Below, piece after piece: positions 1 to 11,536 of a stretch of 64,000 nt of DNA. The stretch lies in the NCBI GenBank assembly GCA_963691655.1, contig OY829328.1, positions 8,274,204 through 8,338,203 on the forward strand, in the 5' to 3' direction. How positions within the stretch are numbered: position 1 is the stretch's first letter; each line of letters begins with the position of its first letter. A program made the translations under genes and the position numbers. The notes beneath the pieces are model-generated. The model made no database searches and was not told the origin of the DNA. It was given only the letters and a program-made list of their open reading frames with translations. Origin of the DNA: Toxonevra muliebris. Taxonomy: Eukaryota; Arthropoda; Insecta; Diptera; Pallopteridae.

Positions 1-441
1 AAACGAATCAAGCGAAATCCAAGGCGCTCAATGAGAAAAACCGCTAAGGAAGTGGGAGTAAACCGTGAAACAGTGCGAATCATTGCAAAATCAAAGCTTA
101 ATCTTAAGCCGTACAAGCTCCGAAAAGCTCAAGATGTGACACAAAAAAAGAAAGATTTGCGACTGCAAAGATGCAAGGCGTTGCTACGCTCCTCCGTGTT
201 AAAAAATGTTGAAAATATCTTGTTTACAGATGAAAAAATTTTCACGGTTGAACAACATTTCAATGCGCAAAATGACCGAATGTGGCTAACATCATCATCG
301 CAACAAAATAGAATTGTTGGCCGAGTTCAAAAGCCAGCTTCCGTTATGGTATGGGCTGGAGTTTCCGCTAATGCCAGAACCCCTCTAATATTCGTTGAAG
401 AGGGTGAGAGAGAAGTACGTCCTTTTGAAAATAACTGCTGA
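1..441 (+). pseudogene. Tc1/mariner-superfamily transposase fragment
   Basis: The frame is open to the left edge of the window, so the protein starts outside; the first ATG at 31 is internal. The visible part has a helix-turn-helix-like stretch (KTAKEVGVNRETVRIIAK) typical of IS630/Tc1/mariner DNA-binding domains. A TDEK motif near residue 67 follows (first catalytic aspartate), then the hydrophobic VMVWAGVSA strand. The frame stops soon after GEREVRPFENNC, so the second and third catalytic residues are missing. A terminus-like sequence ending CACCCTGTATA lies just downstream, so the C-terminal half was probably lost by internal deletion rather than by the window edge. The family within the superfamily (mosquito-type DD37E or another) is not determined. 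This is a dead copy. Confidence 0.8.
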
Positions 442-445
442 AATG

Positions 446-478
446 TGTGCGTCACTTTACGATTGTCACCCTGTATAT
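446..478 (+). repeat. Probable right terminal repeat of the 1-441 element
   Basis: The sequence CGTCACTTTACGATTGTC followed by ACCCTGTATA has the look of a Tc1/mariner inverted-repeat end abutting a TA target site. It sits only a few bases after the truncated transposase frame. The partner end is outside the window, so this is inference. Confidence 0.4.
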
Positions 479-1093
479 AAAACACACGCGAATACACACA
501 TATTCACACAAAATTCTGAGCTTGTTCTCTGAAATACTAATAAGGTTTAATTTTTCTGTCGTCAACATTTACGAAAAGTTTTTTCAATAAGCCTAAATTA
601 TGTAATTAATCTCTGGGGAAAACAATGCCAAAAAAAAAAGAAGAAAATTGGAATCAACCAGCAACAACACAACTGAAACAAAAACACACAAGGCAACAAA
701 ATTATGCTGCTAATAAACAAATAAAAACCAAACTGAACCAACAACATCAGAAAGAAAAACATACAATAACTAAATAACAAAAATAAACCAAAAAAAAAAT
801 TTAATATGTAAACTTTTTCAGTTGTCGCATTCACATTTCCCAATGCCACAATTCCAGCAGCACGAAAATTGCTCCTGTTGTTGCTACTGTTTAAGTTTAT
901 GATGGCACCGCATACCCCATGCCGCAGTATTCCGTAACTCCACCACAGCTTTACACTTAAGCATGACGACTTTAGAGCTTGATGCTGCAGGAACAATTTT
1001 CTTTTATAGATTTGCACAAATCACAGTAATTCAGAAATGAAACACAACAAAGTACAGCAATGGGATATGAAAGCAAACACACAAAAATACACG

Positions 1094-1123
1094 CATACAT
1101 ACATACATACATACATACATACA
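1094..1123. repeat. CATA tetranucleotide microsatellite
   Basis: About seven uninterrupted CATA units, within an otherwise CA/TA-rich unremarkable stretch. Confidence 0.9.
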
Positions 1124-1499
1124 AATATATGAATCACAAAAGTTAGAGCTGGAGGGAAGAAGGAAGGCGATAAATTGAGACATAGACTATAAAAAGACCA
1201 ACACACACAAAAAAGTGTAGAGTGTAGTATTTCTGTGTATGTATGTATATGTTCCCAAAATTATACGCTAGGGACAATGAGTACAGAACAATTGCAACAG
1301 CAGCTCAAAGTTAACTGCCAAGCAGATGAGTATCGAAATAAAAATGTCATTTTAGTATTTTCTCAGGGAAGAAATTAATTTAATTATAGCAATTATGAAG
1401 CATAAAAAAAAAATATTTGATGCTTTTCTTTATGCGTTTTTTAACTCTCATAATTATTTTACCGAGTGCTTCTGTTTAACATAATTATCCACGTGGATT

Positions 1500-1524
1500 T
1501 TATATATATATATATATATATATA
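1500..1524. repeat. TA dinucleotide microsatellite
   Basis: About twelve TA units. Imperfect copies of CACGTG-A/T-GGATTT lie on either side in opposite orientation (about 1490 and 1548), so the tract sits in the loop of a weak palindrome. Confidence 0.85.
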
Positions 1525-4500
1525 ATGTCACAGTGCCAGAACAAAGTCACGTGATGAAATCCATATATATAAATATTTTTAATCAGCATAGTCAAACCCT
1601 TAGACTTTTATATAAATGTGTTCATTCAACTTCGCAAGGGTCATAGAGTCCCACTTGTGTATGGCTTAGCGTGCATGCTAGTTGAAACCTGGTCTAAGCT
1701 CGCCGGATCGGGATGGGTGGTGCTAGCCATTTAATTCACAAATGCCATGACGATAAAAATAATTCATGCACATTTCAAAAACAAACAAACAAAAAATCTC
1801 GGACCGAACAAAAAAAAACCCTTTTGAATACCCAAAAAAAATGATTGACAGACGGTCTAAAATTATAAACTTTATCAAATGCAAAACCCAAACTTGAGAA
1901 GCATTTTAGCAATTACACGCTTCTCTTCTCTCCCCTACCCAACCATTCGAGAGATACTGTATCTCATCTCCATGCCCAACCAAAATTAAATAACTAAGGC
2001 TCACATCATTATCTCACATTATTTAATTACTTACAATTTATTCATTTCACATAAAAAATTTCATTTTAATAAATTCCTAGCATAGATAGAAAAATCCATT
2101 TAATTTTTATAATAACCCAAAAAAAAATGTAGCAATCGAAATACTATAATTTTGTTTAGTACAAACACGCGGTAACCCTATAATCCGACCTTGCAAACAA
2201 AAATATCAGTATCAAAAAAAAAGAAATAACATATTTATACAAATAAAAAAAACGGATCTTAAAAAGAAAGAGAGTAGCATCAAAGTAAAGTAAAGTAAAT
2301 TTATGATAGGAGAAATTGATTAAAATCACTTACATGGTGAAAAGCTCCGATCGATGTCAGCAGGCGCCTGATGAGATGCGTCGGTGGTTAATTGGATTTC
2401 ACCTATTTACAAAAACAAATAGACATTTTTATTCTTATTTACTTTTTCACCTTTTTTTTTTTTTGTTGGTGCTCTCGCTAAGCAAAAAAAAAAAAAAAAA
2501 TAGAAATGACACACACTTAACAGTGGCGGTGTAAAAGTAATTGAATATTTCGATTGCACCTTAATTTTTAGATTCAGTTTTAGATTTCCCTTTTTTCACT
2601 TTTTGTTATTTTAGAATTTTAAAGTGTTTTATAAAAAAAAATATGTAGTATAACAAAATTAAACTTATACTAGGTAGATTTATGTTAGAAATTTAATATT
2701 AAGGTAGATTTAAAACATAGTTAGAAATTTAATAAATGCTTAGGTAAATTTAAGATTTTTACAATATCATGTTAAAATTTTTAGAATCTCAAACCCCTTT
2801 TTATTTTGTCTTTCGTATTAGAATAGAATGACTTGACCGGTAGTACGTTGAACTATCACGTATAAAGATATAGCTAATCTAGTGGAGATTTAGATGGATT
2901 CAGTTGGATTGATGAATGACCGTAGTTGTATAACTGGAAATCTTAGGTTTTTATAAATTAATGATTAGATACTGCACATATATAAAATTACTAGCAAAAT
3001 CTCACCTTTTGGGAAAAAAACTGGATAAAAAAAATAAAAAAATATCTTCAAGCCGTGGTTTTAAATTGATTAAGCGCATGCGTGGTGTGGTGGATCAGCT
3101 ATTCCAGGCCGATGTTTATTCAGAATCTCAAATACACGTGGTTTGGTATGGTCTTTTAGGGCTCCACCCCACACGATGTAAACTTTGCACAATTTACTAA
3201 GTTATGGTATATTTTTCACAAATTATTTTAGGTTTTATTTTTAATTGTGTTTATTTGGAATGTAAATTAGTTTATACCAAAATCAAAGAATTTTTTTTTT
3301 CACCTAAGAATATTAGATCTATGTATACCACTTGTCTCGTTAAAGTCCACAGAGCAAAAAAAAGAGTGTTCTAAGCGGAAATCCGGGTATACTTTTCGAT
3401 AGATGATTTTGCCTTTCAACACGTGTCGAAAGCATCGATCGATAACGTTTATCGAAATCGAAAATGCTCGTTAAGTCACAGCACAATACAACAGGGTGAT
3501 ATTTGTATTTGTAGTGAAAACTAAATTTAAATACATGCATATTTTATAAAAATGGAAAATAAGATAAAACCAGAGAAATAATAAATCGCGCTCACACAAG
3601 AGAATGCATAACTTTCAAAACGTAACCAAAAAGTTTTACGATCAGAAGATGCTTGTGTTAACCTAGCTCCTTAGCAAAGATAAAATAAAATAATCACAAA
3701 TTGTATCTGCCTCAGCTTAAAATATTCAATGAATATGGCAAACTTACATTTAATTTAGTTTATAATGTAGCAAATCACTGCTTATTCATTTCTTATAACC
3801 ACAAGTAATTCATAAACAGCTTATAATGATTCAAATGAACTTTTAATCGTGAGCTTTTTCATTAATGAAAAGTGAGTGGGAATAGTTTTTAAATCCATTC
3901 CTCTGAAGACACATACTTACTACTCGGTCATAATTTTTGTTTATGGTGAGTTCAAGTTTATAATTGTGAGTTATTGGTGGATAAAATTGTAAATCTGAAA
4001 AAAAATAATTTTGATTTCCGAGAAAATGTTTATTGTTATTGTTATAAAACCCTTAGATATTTTTGTTTTCCACACTAATTTTCTATCTACTGTACGTGCA
4101 GTCCATACGAAGGTTTTTGATAAAAATTTATCTAATAATGTGCACACGGATTTAAGGGCTTGATAGTATAACATAATTATTTTTTCCAAAAAATTGTTCT
4201 CATTAGAAAGATAAGGGGGTGCCGGAACATAAATCTTTTTGAGAAATTTCTTTTTAAAGGGGGTTGATGTGGAACCATGAGATTCTTAACAGATCGTAAT
4301 AAACAACTTTACATCGGACATCAACGTTGTAGGATCTCAAAATAATAAGCTTACTCAGCGATTTCAATTAGTATACCATCTTGACTTTGAACTCCCTGTA
4401 AAAAAAAGTTATAACGTAACGAATTAATTAGGATTATGTCTACTTTCAAAAAATTGTCCACCAATCGCGTAATGACAAAAAATTGATTCCGCTTTAATGA

Positions 4501-4660
4501 TGGACTATATTTATTTTATTATAACTTAATCAGATAAAAAATAAGAGCACTGCGCATTAAAAAATGCAATTCATTAGTGGTCCTCATGAAAGCTCGCAAA
4601 CTTGCATACTCGTATATGCGCAAATTTGTACACCGTTCCATGAATACACTCTGCACGTTT
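1525..4660. other. No gene recognised
   Basis: AT-rich sequence with homopolymer runs. A GC-richer island at 1620-1735 and another at 3060-3190 have no recognisable coding match. The open frames here look like chance. Confidence 0.6.
3393..3470. promoter_or_regulatory. Cluster of CGATA/ATCGAT motifs
   Basis: Within about 75 bases there are TTTCGATAGATG, GCATCGATCGATAACG and TTTATCGAAATCGAAAATGC, including the palindrome CGATAACGTTTATCG. DRE/BEAF-type promoter and insulator sites in flies centre on CGATA, so this could be a host regulatory element. No adjacent gene was found, so the call is weak. Confidence 0.25.
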
Positions 4661-4669
4661 TGAGAGCTG

Positions 4670-5800
4670 AAAATCAGGTGTTGCGCAAAAATGTTGAATA
4701 TTCAAAATACACTTTCTTTCTTGAAAAAAATTCACTAATCACAAGTAAACAGTCTGGCTTTAGACCAAAACATAGCAGTATTACTGCACTTATTGACGTC
4801 TCGGAAGATATTCGCTGTGCTATTGAAAAGAACGAAATAATGATACTTACCTTACTTGACCACTCAAAAGCTTTTGACACTGTAAATCGTGAAGTATTGT
4901 GTCAGAAATTGTTAAATGTTTTTTGTTTTTCCTCGTCAGCAGTTAATTTAGTTAAATCGTATTTATGTAAAAGATCACAATCTGTATGTGTGGGTGACAA
5001 TATGTCAGACCCGCTATTTGTTACTAAAGGTGTTCCTCAGGGTTCTGTATTAGGACCTCTTTTGTTTATAATGTACATCAATGACTTGCCCAAATCACTC
5101 CAAACCTGCAAAATACACATATATGCTGATGATTTACAACTATATACTGGTACTGATTGTGACTCATTATATAGCCACATAATTGACTTCAATAAAGACT
5201 TAGATATAGTAAAAAACTGGGCACTCAGAAATGGTTTGAGCATAAATTCGACAAAATCCAAATGTTTGGTTGTTTGTAAGAAAATTGTTGATATTATCAA
5301 ATCTTTTATGTTATTGGGAGAGTATATGGCAGACTCCGTAATCTTTGGTCCGTACAGTACTTTACACCATTAAAAATCAGGCTTTTGCTCGCAAAAACGT
5401 ATCTTGTTCCTGTCCTATTATATGGCTGCGAGATATTTACAAATTGTGACACCGTTAGTAAAACCAAGCTTAAATTGGTATATAATAATATAACGAGATA
5501 TGTATTTGGACTGAGTCGTAGAAGCCATGTTTCGAAATATGCCATACAAATTTTTAACACCACTTAAAACTGACAACCTCTTAAAATTTTGAACAATTCT
5601 CCTGTTGCACAAGATCATATATACCAGGGAACCATGTTATCTATATAAGCGATAAGCTTTCATGAAATCATTACGTGGGAAACAAATTTTAATACCATCT
5701 TATTCATGTCTGACTTCTGAGCGTCAATTTTTTATGTATGCCATCCGTCTATGGAACTCGTTAACAAACCACTTGCAGCTTATTAGCAGCGCATTGCAAT
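4670..5800 (+). pseudogene. LINE (non-LTR) reverse transcriptase relic
   Basis: Reads as the finger/palm part of a non-LTR reverse transcriptase: SGFRPKHSS near 4756, LLDHSKAFDTV near 4855 (catalytic Asp region), GVPQGSVLGPLLF near 5030, and the catalytic YADD box at about 5122-5133. The open frame ends at 5373 after an internal deletion. The thumb region resumes in another frame (LVPVLLYGCEIF from about 5400). The C-terminal ERQFFMYAIRLWNSL motif is visible at about 5718-5770. Upstream endonuclease and ORF1 are absent, so the copy is 5' truncated and frameshifted. Motif style fits a Jockey/CR1/LOA-type element; the exact clade is unresolved. No endonuclease or poly(A) was identified. Confidence 0.85.
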
Positions 5801-6090
5801 TCATGCAAAATGGCACTAAAACCACCACAAATCTGTAAAAATTCACAAAAAATATTTAAAATCAGTTGCAATTTAAAATTTTTTAGTTTATTCAAAAAAA
5901 TGGATTAAAATTTTTAGAACAAAGTCTTATATCTATGGATACATACAAATTTATATTTACATTTATAAGTACTTAGGAGTTCATATTAAAAAAAGCATTA
6001 AAATACAAAAAGGTTTGAATGTTCAAACAAAAAAAAATTTAGTGTGAGTAAAGAACGGGATCAGTTACAAAAATCAAAAAGTTCCAAAAA

Positions 6091-7140
6091 GGCATAGCCG
6101 GGTTTCCATGTCAAAAATGCCCCCAAACCGAATTTAAGAATGATTTGGCTAAATTTGTATACCGTTATCTGCAGTTTTTAATGAGTAATTCACAGTAAAA
6201 ATTCACAGTGATTCTTTGGTTTAGGAGACATATTTGAAATTTTTTCGCAAAATTTTCAGACGGGAAATTCGCGATGAAAAAAATTGCGAAACTTTGTACA
6301 TGCGATTTTTTCATACTAAAAATAGGTTTACTACTCTGATTTTTCTTATGTAAATAAGTCTATTCCGAATACTCATACTCCAATTTTTTAGATTTTTGCA
6401 ATGTGTGGACGGGGGTCAAAAAAAACAAAAACCGAAATTGGCATTTCATATGAAATGCCATTAGGCCATGAAAAAACTTAATTAAAACTATTAACTATCA
6501 ACTATCTGCTATTTTCGCAGAATTTTTTTGAAAATTCTTTTTTGCAAAAATTTTTTTTATGAAAGCTCAAAAAAATTTTTTTACCACCCTTGCTGAGCTA
6601 TGGTATATCACATTCATTACAAACAAATTTTCAACTTTTACCTCATGCGCGAGAGGTTTTATAGTAATTTAAGGTCGCTAATTACGACTGCGTGCTCAGT
6701 TTTCCTCCATCACTTCTAGTTCACCCATAATATGGACCTGAAGTCGGAAAAATGGGGTCTTCAGGGGTTCTATTAAGAAATTTCTTTATTTCAACAGATA
6801 CGAGTTTGTTGTCTGATCAAAGTTGTTAAGCATAAAGAGATAAAAACTTTTGTGCATCCTCTTTTCCTTCATCTCTTACCTGTTCTCTTGAAAATGGGGT
6901 TTTAAGCCCCACCTTTTTCAATAAATAAACGATAAAACGAAAACCGTTGGGGAAACTATTATACTGTCTTTTAAGAAAATTATATGGTGTCCCGTAACAT
7001 TGAAATAATATTCATTAAAAACTGCAGATAATGGTATAAAAATTTAGCCAAATCATTCTTAAATTAAGTACTTCAAAAGGGTCCATGCGAATTTTGATTC
7101 GGTTTGGGAGCATTTTTAACATGGAAAGCCAGCTATGCCC
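6091..7140. mobile_element. 1.05 kb inverted-repeat (foldback-like) element
   Basis: The arm at 6091-6195 (GGCATAGCCGGGTTTCCATG ... GCAGTTTTTAATGA) recurs as its reverse complement at about 7005-7140. The arms are about 105 and 136 nt long and largely identical; the right arm carries about 30 extra bases. The spacer is about 800 bp of very AT-rich sequence without a credible protein. The outer ends read GGCATAGC on both arms. No clear target duplication was found. It is most simply a non-autonomous transposon with long terminal inverted repeats, superfamily unknown. Confidence 0.7.
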
Positions 7141-7499
7141 TTTCTGCAGCCAAAATATATCCACTTACATTTTCAACCAATGGACCAACATTGATATTGG
7201 TAACATGATGTCCAACATTGTCGAAAATTGGGTTCTCACCAACTTGTTTTTTCTTATTTTCTTCTTTCATTTTTTCAAAACATCTTTTGAATTTTGGGCT
7301 GTGGAGCTTTTTCAATAGTATGTTACACGTCAGCATCATTTTTCGCAAGGTCGCCGAAAAATTATTCAATTGTTCCTTATTTTTTAGATTTACCCTTTTA
7401 ATATCTTTCTCCCGGTGAAGAACAAAATTTTCATTCCTTAAAATTTTATGAACTAAAATTAACAAAGAATTTAAAGTGCACAATGGGGAGAAACTCCCA

Positions 7500-7914
7500 A
7501 AAAAGGCAATTTATTGCTTTAAAGAAAGGCACTAAAACTTCGAAAAAAGCAGCTAACCAGTAAAAAAGGCAAAATTTTTTAAAAATAGTAGAGAAGTCTA
7601 AATAAAATTAATATATTTGGAATTAAGGGGGCTGGAAATGAGCATATATTCCATTAGCCATCATATAGGATTTAGCAGAAAAAAGGAGAATTTCTCATAA
7701 TCCGGTCCCAGAGATTTTACAAGTATATCAGGTTAACAGCAACAAATCGTGTCAAATGAAAAAGCCTTGAGGAACCTCTATGTTCCCAAGTGACAGACAT
7801 GGTAATACAGCATTAGTTCCGTAATTCATTGTCATTAGGGAGTTTATAATAAGTCAATAGAATTTGCAATAGATAAATCAAAAATAGTATTAGAATTCAG
7901 TTAATCTTTTCTGT
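7500..7914. other. No gene recognised
   Basis: AT-rich single-copy-looking sequence between the inverted-repeat element and the first SINE copy. Confidence 0.5.
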
Positions 7915-8095
7915 GGCAATTTGTTATGACTTGGTGGTTTTGCCATTGTCTACCTACTTTTTATACTTAATTTTTCTACACTTCACATCGATAATGAATA
8001 GACGAAGGTTATGAGAATTAACCACCAGACCAAGAAGGGAATCAAAGCCGAACCTCCCGAGTCTAGAAGACTACTCACTAGACTATTGAGTTCAT
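7915..8095 (-). mobile_element. tRNA-derived SINE, family 1, copy A
   Basis: On the minus strand the head has an A-box-like TAGTCTAGTGAGTAG (about 8095-8081) and a B-box-like stretch ending GATTCCC (about 8045-8039). The body TTGGTCTGGTGGTTAATTCT, TATCGATGTGAAG and GGCAAAACCACC follows. The same body occurs in the same order at 27985-28115 on the plus strand, with an intact B box (GGGTTCGATTCCC). Two dispersed copies sharing a pol III-type head and a body support a SINE. The copy is degenerate. Confidence 0.65.
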
Positions 8096-8340
8096 ATTTT
8101 TGTTATTTGATCTATACTTTAAGCATTATTTTGTTCGACATTCAATTGCTATTCCAGTTTGCGTTTTTTCTGTTATCAAATATAGTTGAACTAGTATTTT
8201 TTGCAGTTGAAATAAAAATTTAAAAACAAAAAAATTAAAAATTTCTTGGATATTTAACGGCCTCTGTTTTTTATAACTGGTGAAATTTTATCGAGCTAAA
8301 GGCCAAGCAAAAATAAAGTTTTTTATACAAATTTATTTTT

Positions 8341-9545
8341 ATTTTTAAAAAACGTTTATATTTGTTTGTCAATATTTCGACTTCAATTAGAAGTCATCTT
8401 CAGGACACTATAGAGATAAAATTGAATTACTTTAACTTAAAACAAACATATAATATTTAAGAAAATAAATAATTAGTCACAACTTACATTAAACGTTACA
8501 TATATCTTACAAGGTTCAAATACATATGTAAATACATAAATTTGTAACATTAAGATATTATTTAACGAACATCTTTCTTTCTTTTCTTTCTTCTTGTCAC
8601 CAAATGTCTGTAGCTGTGAGCGCAATTGTCAGTATCAGTTTTAAAATTCATTCTGTCATCATTTGGTGTATTGGTAATATGTAGCATCTCTAAAATGTAC
8701 CGTTTTTTGTAGTTTCTCTCTTGTTGTAACACTTCTACTTTGTCAAAAACTGGAGTATGATTGAGACCCCTACAGTGAGTCGTCAAGGCAGTTTTTTGAT
8801 CGTTAATGCTACGTGATCTTAAGTCCGACTTATGAGCAGAAATCCTTCAATCTTCAACTTAGATTTTGTTGTTCCCACATATGTTTTATTGCAGAAGTGG
8901 AACCCGTCACCACCACATTTAATTTTATATATTACATCTGATTGTTCGTATTCGTCCATTTTACTTTTTGTATTACTATATAGTTGTCGGAGATTATTTT
9001 TCGTGGTAAAAGCTAATTGAAATTTTTCTTTGTCAAAAAAATTTGATTTAGTGAATCTTTCGGAACAGTTAGGAATATATATGTTTGTTTTAAATATTCT
9101 AGAAGTCACGTCAGTACTAGGTTTCTTGTTTTATTGCAGAAGTTGTTGATTAAACTTATTATCAACTTTTTGGGAAAGTCATTTTGTTCCAATATCTTTA
9201 TAATTACTTCTTTGTTAGTCCTGTGAAATTGCTTATCACTAATTGTTAACACTCGTCTTATGAAGTTTTGCGCTGTGTTAATTATTATTCGTTTAGGATG
9301 TGTGGAATTGAAATTTATTAATCTTCCAGATGCTGTAGGTTTCTGGTACCAATCTATCTTTTACGTATTATTATGTCTTATAATCACTGTGTCCAAATAT
9401 GGTAATTTTTGATTGTCCTCTACTTCAATTGTGAATTTTATATTTCTATGATATTTATTTAGTCTCTCTAATGTGTCGTCATAGCGTCCGTTTCCACCAG
9501 TTATAAAAATTAAAAATTTGTTGTGTTCTTTTAAAGATGAAAGAG
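8341..9545 (-). pseudogene. Penelope-like element: RT tail plus GIY-YIG endonuclease
   Basis: Reading the minus strand from 9545 downward gives the C-terminal part of a Penelope-type reverse transcriptase (KLPYLDTVIIRHNNT, then WYQKPTASGRLINF and HPKRIIINTAQNFIRRVLT), with one in-frame stop. After a frameshift near 9120 comes the linker and GIY-YIG nuclease: LRQLYSNTKSKM, VIYKIKC and KTYVGTTKSKLK. A final block follows at 8562-8786 (TALTTHCRGLNH, RYILEMLHITNTP, MNFKTDTDN). The order RT then GIY-YIG is diagnostic of endonuclease-bearing Penelope-like elements. The 5' part of the RT is missing; stops and frameshifts make it dead. The 3' region at 8341-8410 carries a hammerhead-like motif. Confidence 0.85.
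8353..8403 (-). ncRNA. Hammerhead-ribozyme-like motif in the Penelope 3' end
   Basis: The minus strand reads CTGAAGA (matching the CUGANGA core), then a 6-bp stem GACTTC/GAAGTC, then GAAA. A 5-bp stem ATATT/AATAT closes an 8-nt loop and is followed by an A, giving an AUA (NUH-type) cleavage triplet. Penelope-like elements are known to carry minimal hammerheads in their terminal repeats. One U is bulged before stem II and I could not find a pairing for stem I, so activity is doubtful. Confidence 0.45.
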
Positions 9546-10215
9546 TAATTCGTCTCTCCTGAGGAAATGTAATAAATTGTCAGACAGAAAATATCTATTC
9601 GTATACAAAATCATGAGAAATAAGTTTTTATTTGGATCAAAGCATTATTTTAGATTAGAATATAGAAAATAGGCGAAAATTTGGTAAACGTTAATAGACC
9701 GTCGGATATGACATTATAGTTTGTACACCAAGTTTCTTATTTAAAATGGATGAATTTACTATTTCAAACCCATTAAATATATATTTACATTTTTATAAAA
9801 GGTATATTCGGTTCTCATTTGTTTTAGTTAAGTAAAACCCAAAAATTTCAAACTTTTTTAATGCAGTTTAAAAACCTAAAATATATCAATAAGTAATTAT
9901 CTTGAAAAACATAGTTAATAAGTGTATTTTTGACGCATTTGCCAATTTTTCTGTTGCGATAATGCAATAGCATGCAGCAGCAGCCCGAAATGGGTTAAAT
10001 CTCTTTAATGAACAAAAAAAAGTTGAAGTCGGAGTAGTTCTTTTGCGCACATTTACAAAATCTCTTCGATTTTGACTCTGAAATTGGGTATTTTTGTAAT
10101 ATCTTATAGTATTTTACTTGTTCACTTAGTAATCTCTCTCGTTTCATTGTGCTTAAAAAATATTGACATCATGACATTGATAGGTTGATAGATACCAAAA
10201 CACGTATAGAAGTAG
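9546..10215. other. No gene recognised
   Basis: AT-rich sequence with no open frame of note and no repeat partner seen in the window. Confidence 0.5.
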
Positions 10216-10760
10216 TTAAGTTCGTGTGTGTAATATTAATATCATAAGAACCCAGTTGTACAAACAGTGAGTACTCCTCAAACAATTAATGATTTCATTA
10301 CTCCAAAAGGAGAGGTAAACGAGCAATCCCAATACAGTAACAAAATTTTTGAATTTCAATAACACAATTTCATAATTTTATATGGTCTATTTTTAGAAAT
10401 AATGATAAACAAAGACAGCCTGATTAAGTAGTTCAAATTTGTATATCTTACTCTCTCTTGCCCAGTTAACTCTTTAGGGTTAGATAGGGTAATAACTGCC
10501 CCACTTTTGACATATTTTTTTATGCATAGTGTGATATATTTTAACCCACCTCGAAAAGTTGAAATTACTTAGAGTCACACAGTTTACTATTTTATGTACA
10601 GTTTCTCATTCTGCTGGTAATAATATAAACCAAAAAAATATCTGCGCAACTAGTGTTTTTATTTTCTTCAAAATCGTGTGCATCAAAGAGTTAAAAATCA
10701 GTAACTTGTACTAGAATCATTGCAAGAGTAAAAGAAACAAAATTCAATGAGAATAAATTT

Positions 10761-10834
10761 GCTTGTGTGGTTCAGTCGGTAAGCGCGTTGTTTAATATTC
10801 GCAATGCGAATTTTTCGAACACAGGTTCGAGCCA
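10761..10834 (+). ncRNA. Degenerate tRNA-like (pol III type 2) motif
   Basis: TGTGGTTCAGTCGGTAAGC resembles a tRNA D-arm/A box and AGGTTCGAGCC resembles a B box, with spacing about right for a tRNA of about 74 nt. An ATTCGCAATGCGAAT hairpin lies in the anticodon position. D and T stems are poorly paired, so this is a relic or SINE head rather than a working tRNA. Confidence 0.4.
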
Positions 10835-10956
10835 TGAAAAAGGCAACTCAAGAAAATAATAAAATTATAGAACGATAATAGTTAATAATAAAAAAAAATA
10901 AAAAATAATGAGCAAAAATGAATATAATATTATAATTAAAAAAAAAAAAAAATATT

Positions 10957-11025
10957 GTGGGATTTGAACCTTGTGGCACACAAGTGCTTGCGAGCTTACT
11001 GGTGTTTTAGACAACTAGTCTATGG
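10957..11025 (-). ncRNA. Second degenerate tRNA-like motif, opposite orientation
   Basis: The minus strand carries a B-box-like AGGTTCAAATCCC (about 10975-10963) preceded by a D-arm-like region (GACTAGTTGTCTAAAACACC). It faces the motif at 10761-10834. Stems are weak; likely SINE-derived. Confidence 0.35.
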
Positions 11026-11536
11026 CTTCATGAATTTTATGAGAAACTATTTTGGAGTTTTGTTTTTCTATGAGATGCAAGTAAGTTCATGCTTGTAATC
11101 GTGTCCTCTTTTATTACTCCTTTTGGAGGCTAATACGAGTACTCCATGCCCCAGGACATGCAATGTTAAAAAGGAGTACAAAATGCAAGAGCTCTGGGGC
11201 AATAGGGTAAGAGTAATCATAGAGCGCTCCAAAGCGAGCAATCGATTACTCTTACAATCATCCAAAGTTCAACTGAGAAGCTTCTGTGTTATATTAAGTA
11301 AGTTTGTGTGTGTAATATTAATATCATAAAAAGTCATAAGACAATCTTTTTAAATTTGAGATTTTGCAAGAAATTTGATGCACACGTGTCGTCATGTGTG
11401 CGGTAGATTGCTTAAAAGCAAATAAACAAAGTGTGGCAAGAAACATAAGAGGAAGTCATAAACAATATAAGCGACGACACTTACTTGCATCATTTATTAA
11501 ATAGAATTATTGACATTTATGTATTTTTGATATTAA

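Larger units (their letters stand above)
10216..11330. repeat. Composite repeat unit bounded by a 32-bp direct repeat
   Basis: A block containing GTGTGTGTAATATTAATATC occurs at 10216-10248 and, nearly identical, at 11297-11330. Inside the left copy is GAGTACTC ... ATTACTCCAAAAGGAG (10266-10310); a related arrangement lies in opposite orientation at 11105-11150. A perfect 12-bp palindrome GTAAGAGTAATC/GATTACTCTTAC lies at 11207-11218 and 11244-11255, and TGCCCCAG/CTGGGGCA arms surround 11148-11202. The unit also holds two tRNA-like motifs facing each other. No transposase is seen. It may be a composite non-autonomous element; the class is unknown. Confidence 0.5.

Noticed and set aside
598..1017. 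139-codon minus-strand open frame with many Phe and Leu
   Set aside because: It is the complement of A/CA-rich low-complexity sequence; no motif or homologous feature.
2961..3200. 79-codon open frame in a GC-richer patch
   Set aside because: No recognisable motif on either strand and no splice context; recorded only as unexplained sequence.
7133..7483. 116-codon minus-strand open frame
   Set aside because: It overlaps the right arm of the inverted-repeat element and has no recognisable domain; Lys/Asn-rich composition follows AT content.
11123..11329. Two overlapping open frames on opposite strands
   Set aside because: They run through the palindromes of the composite repeat, which create mirrored frames; no domain seen.
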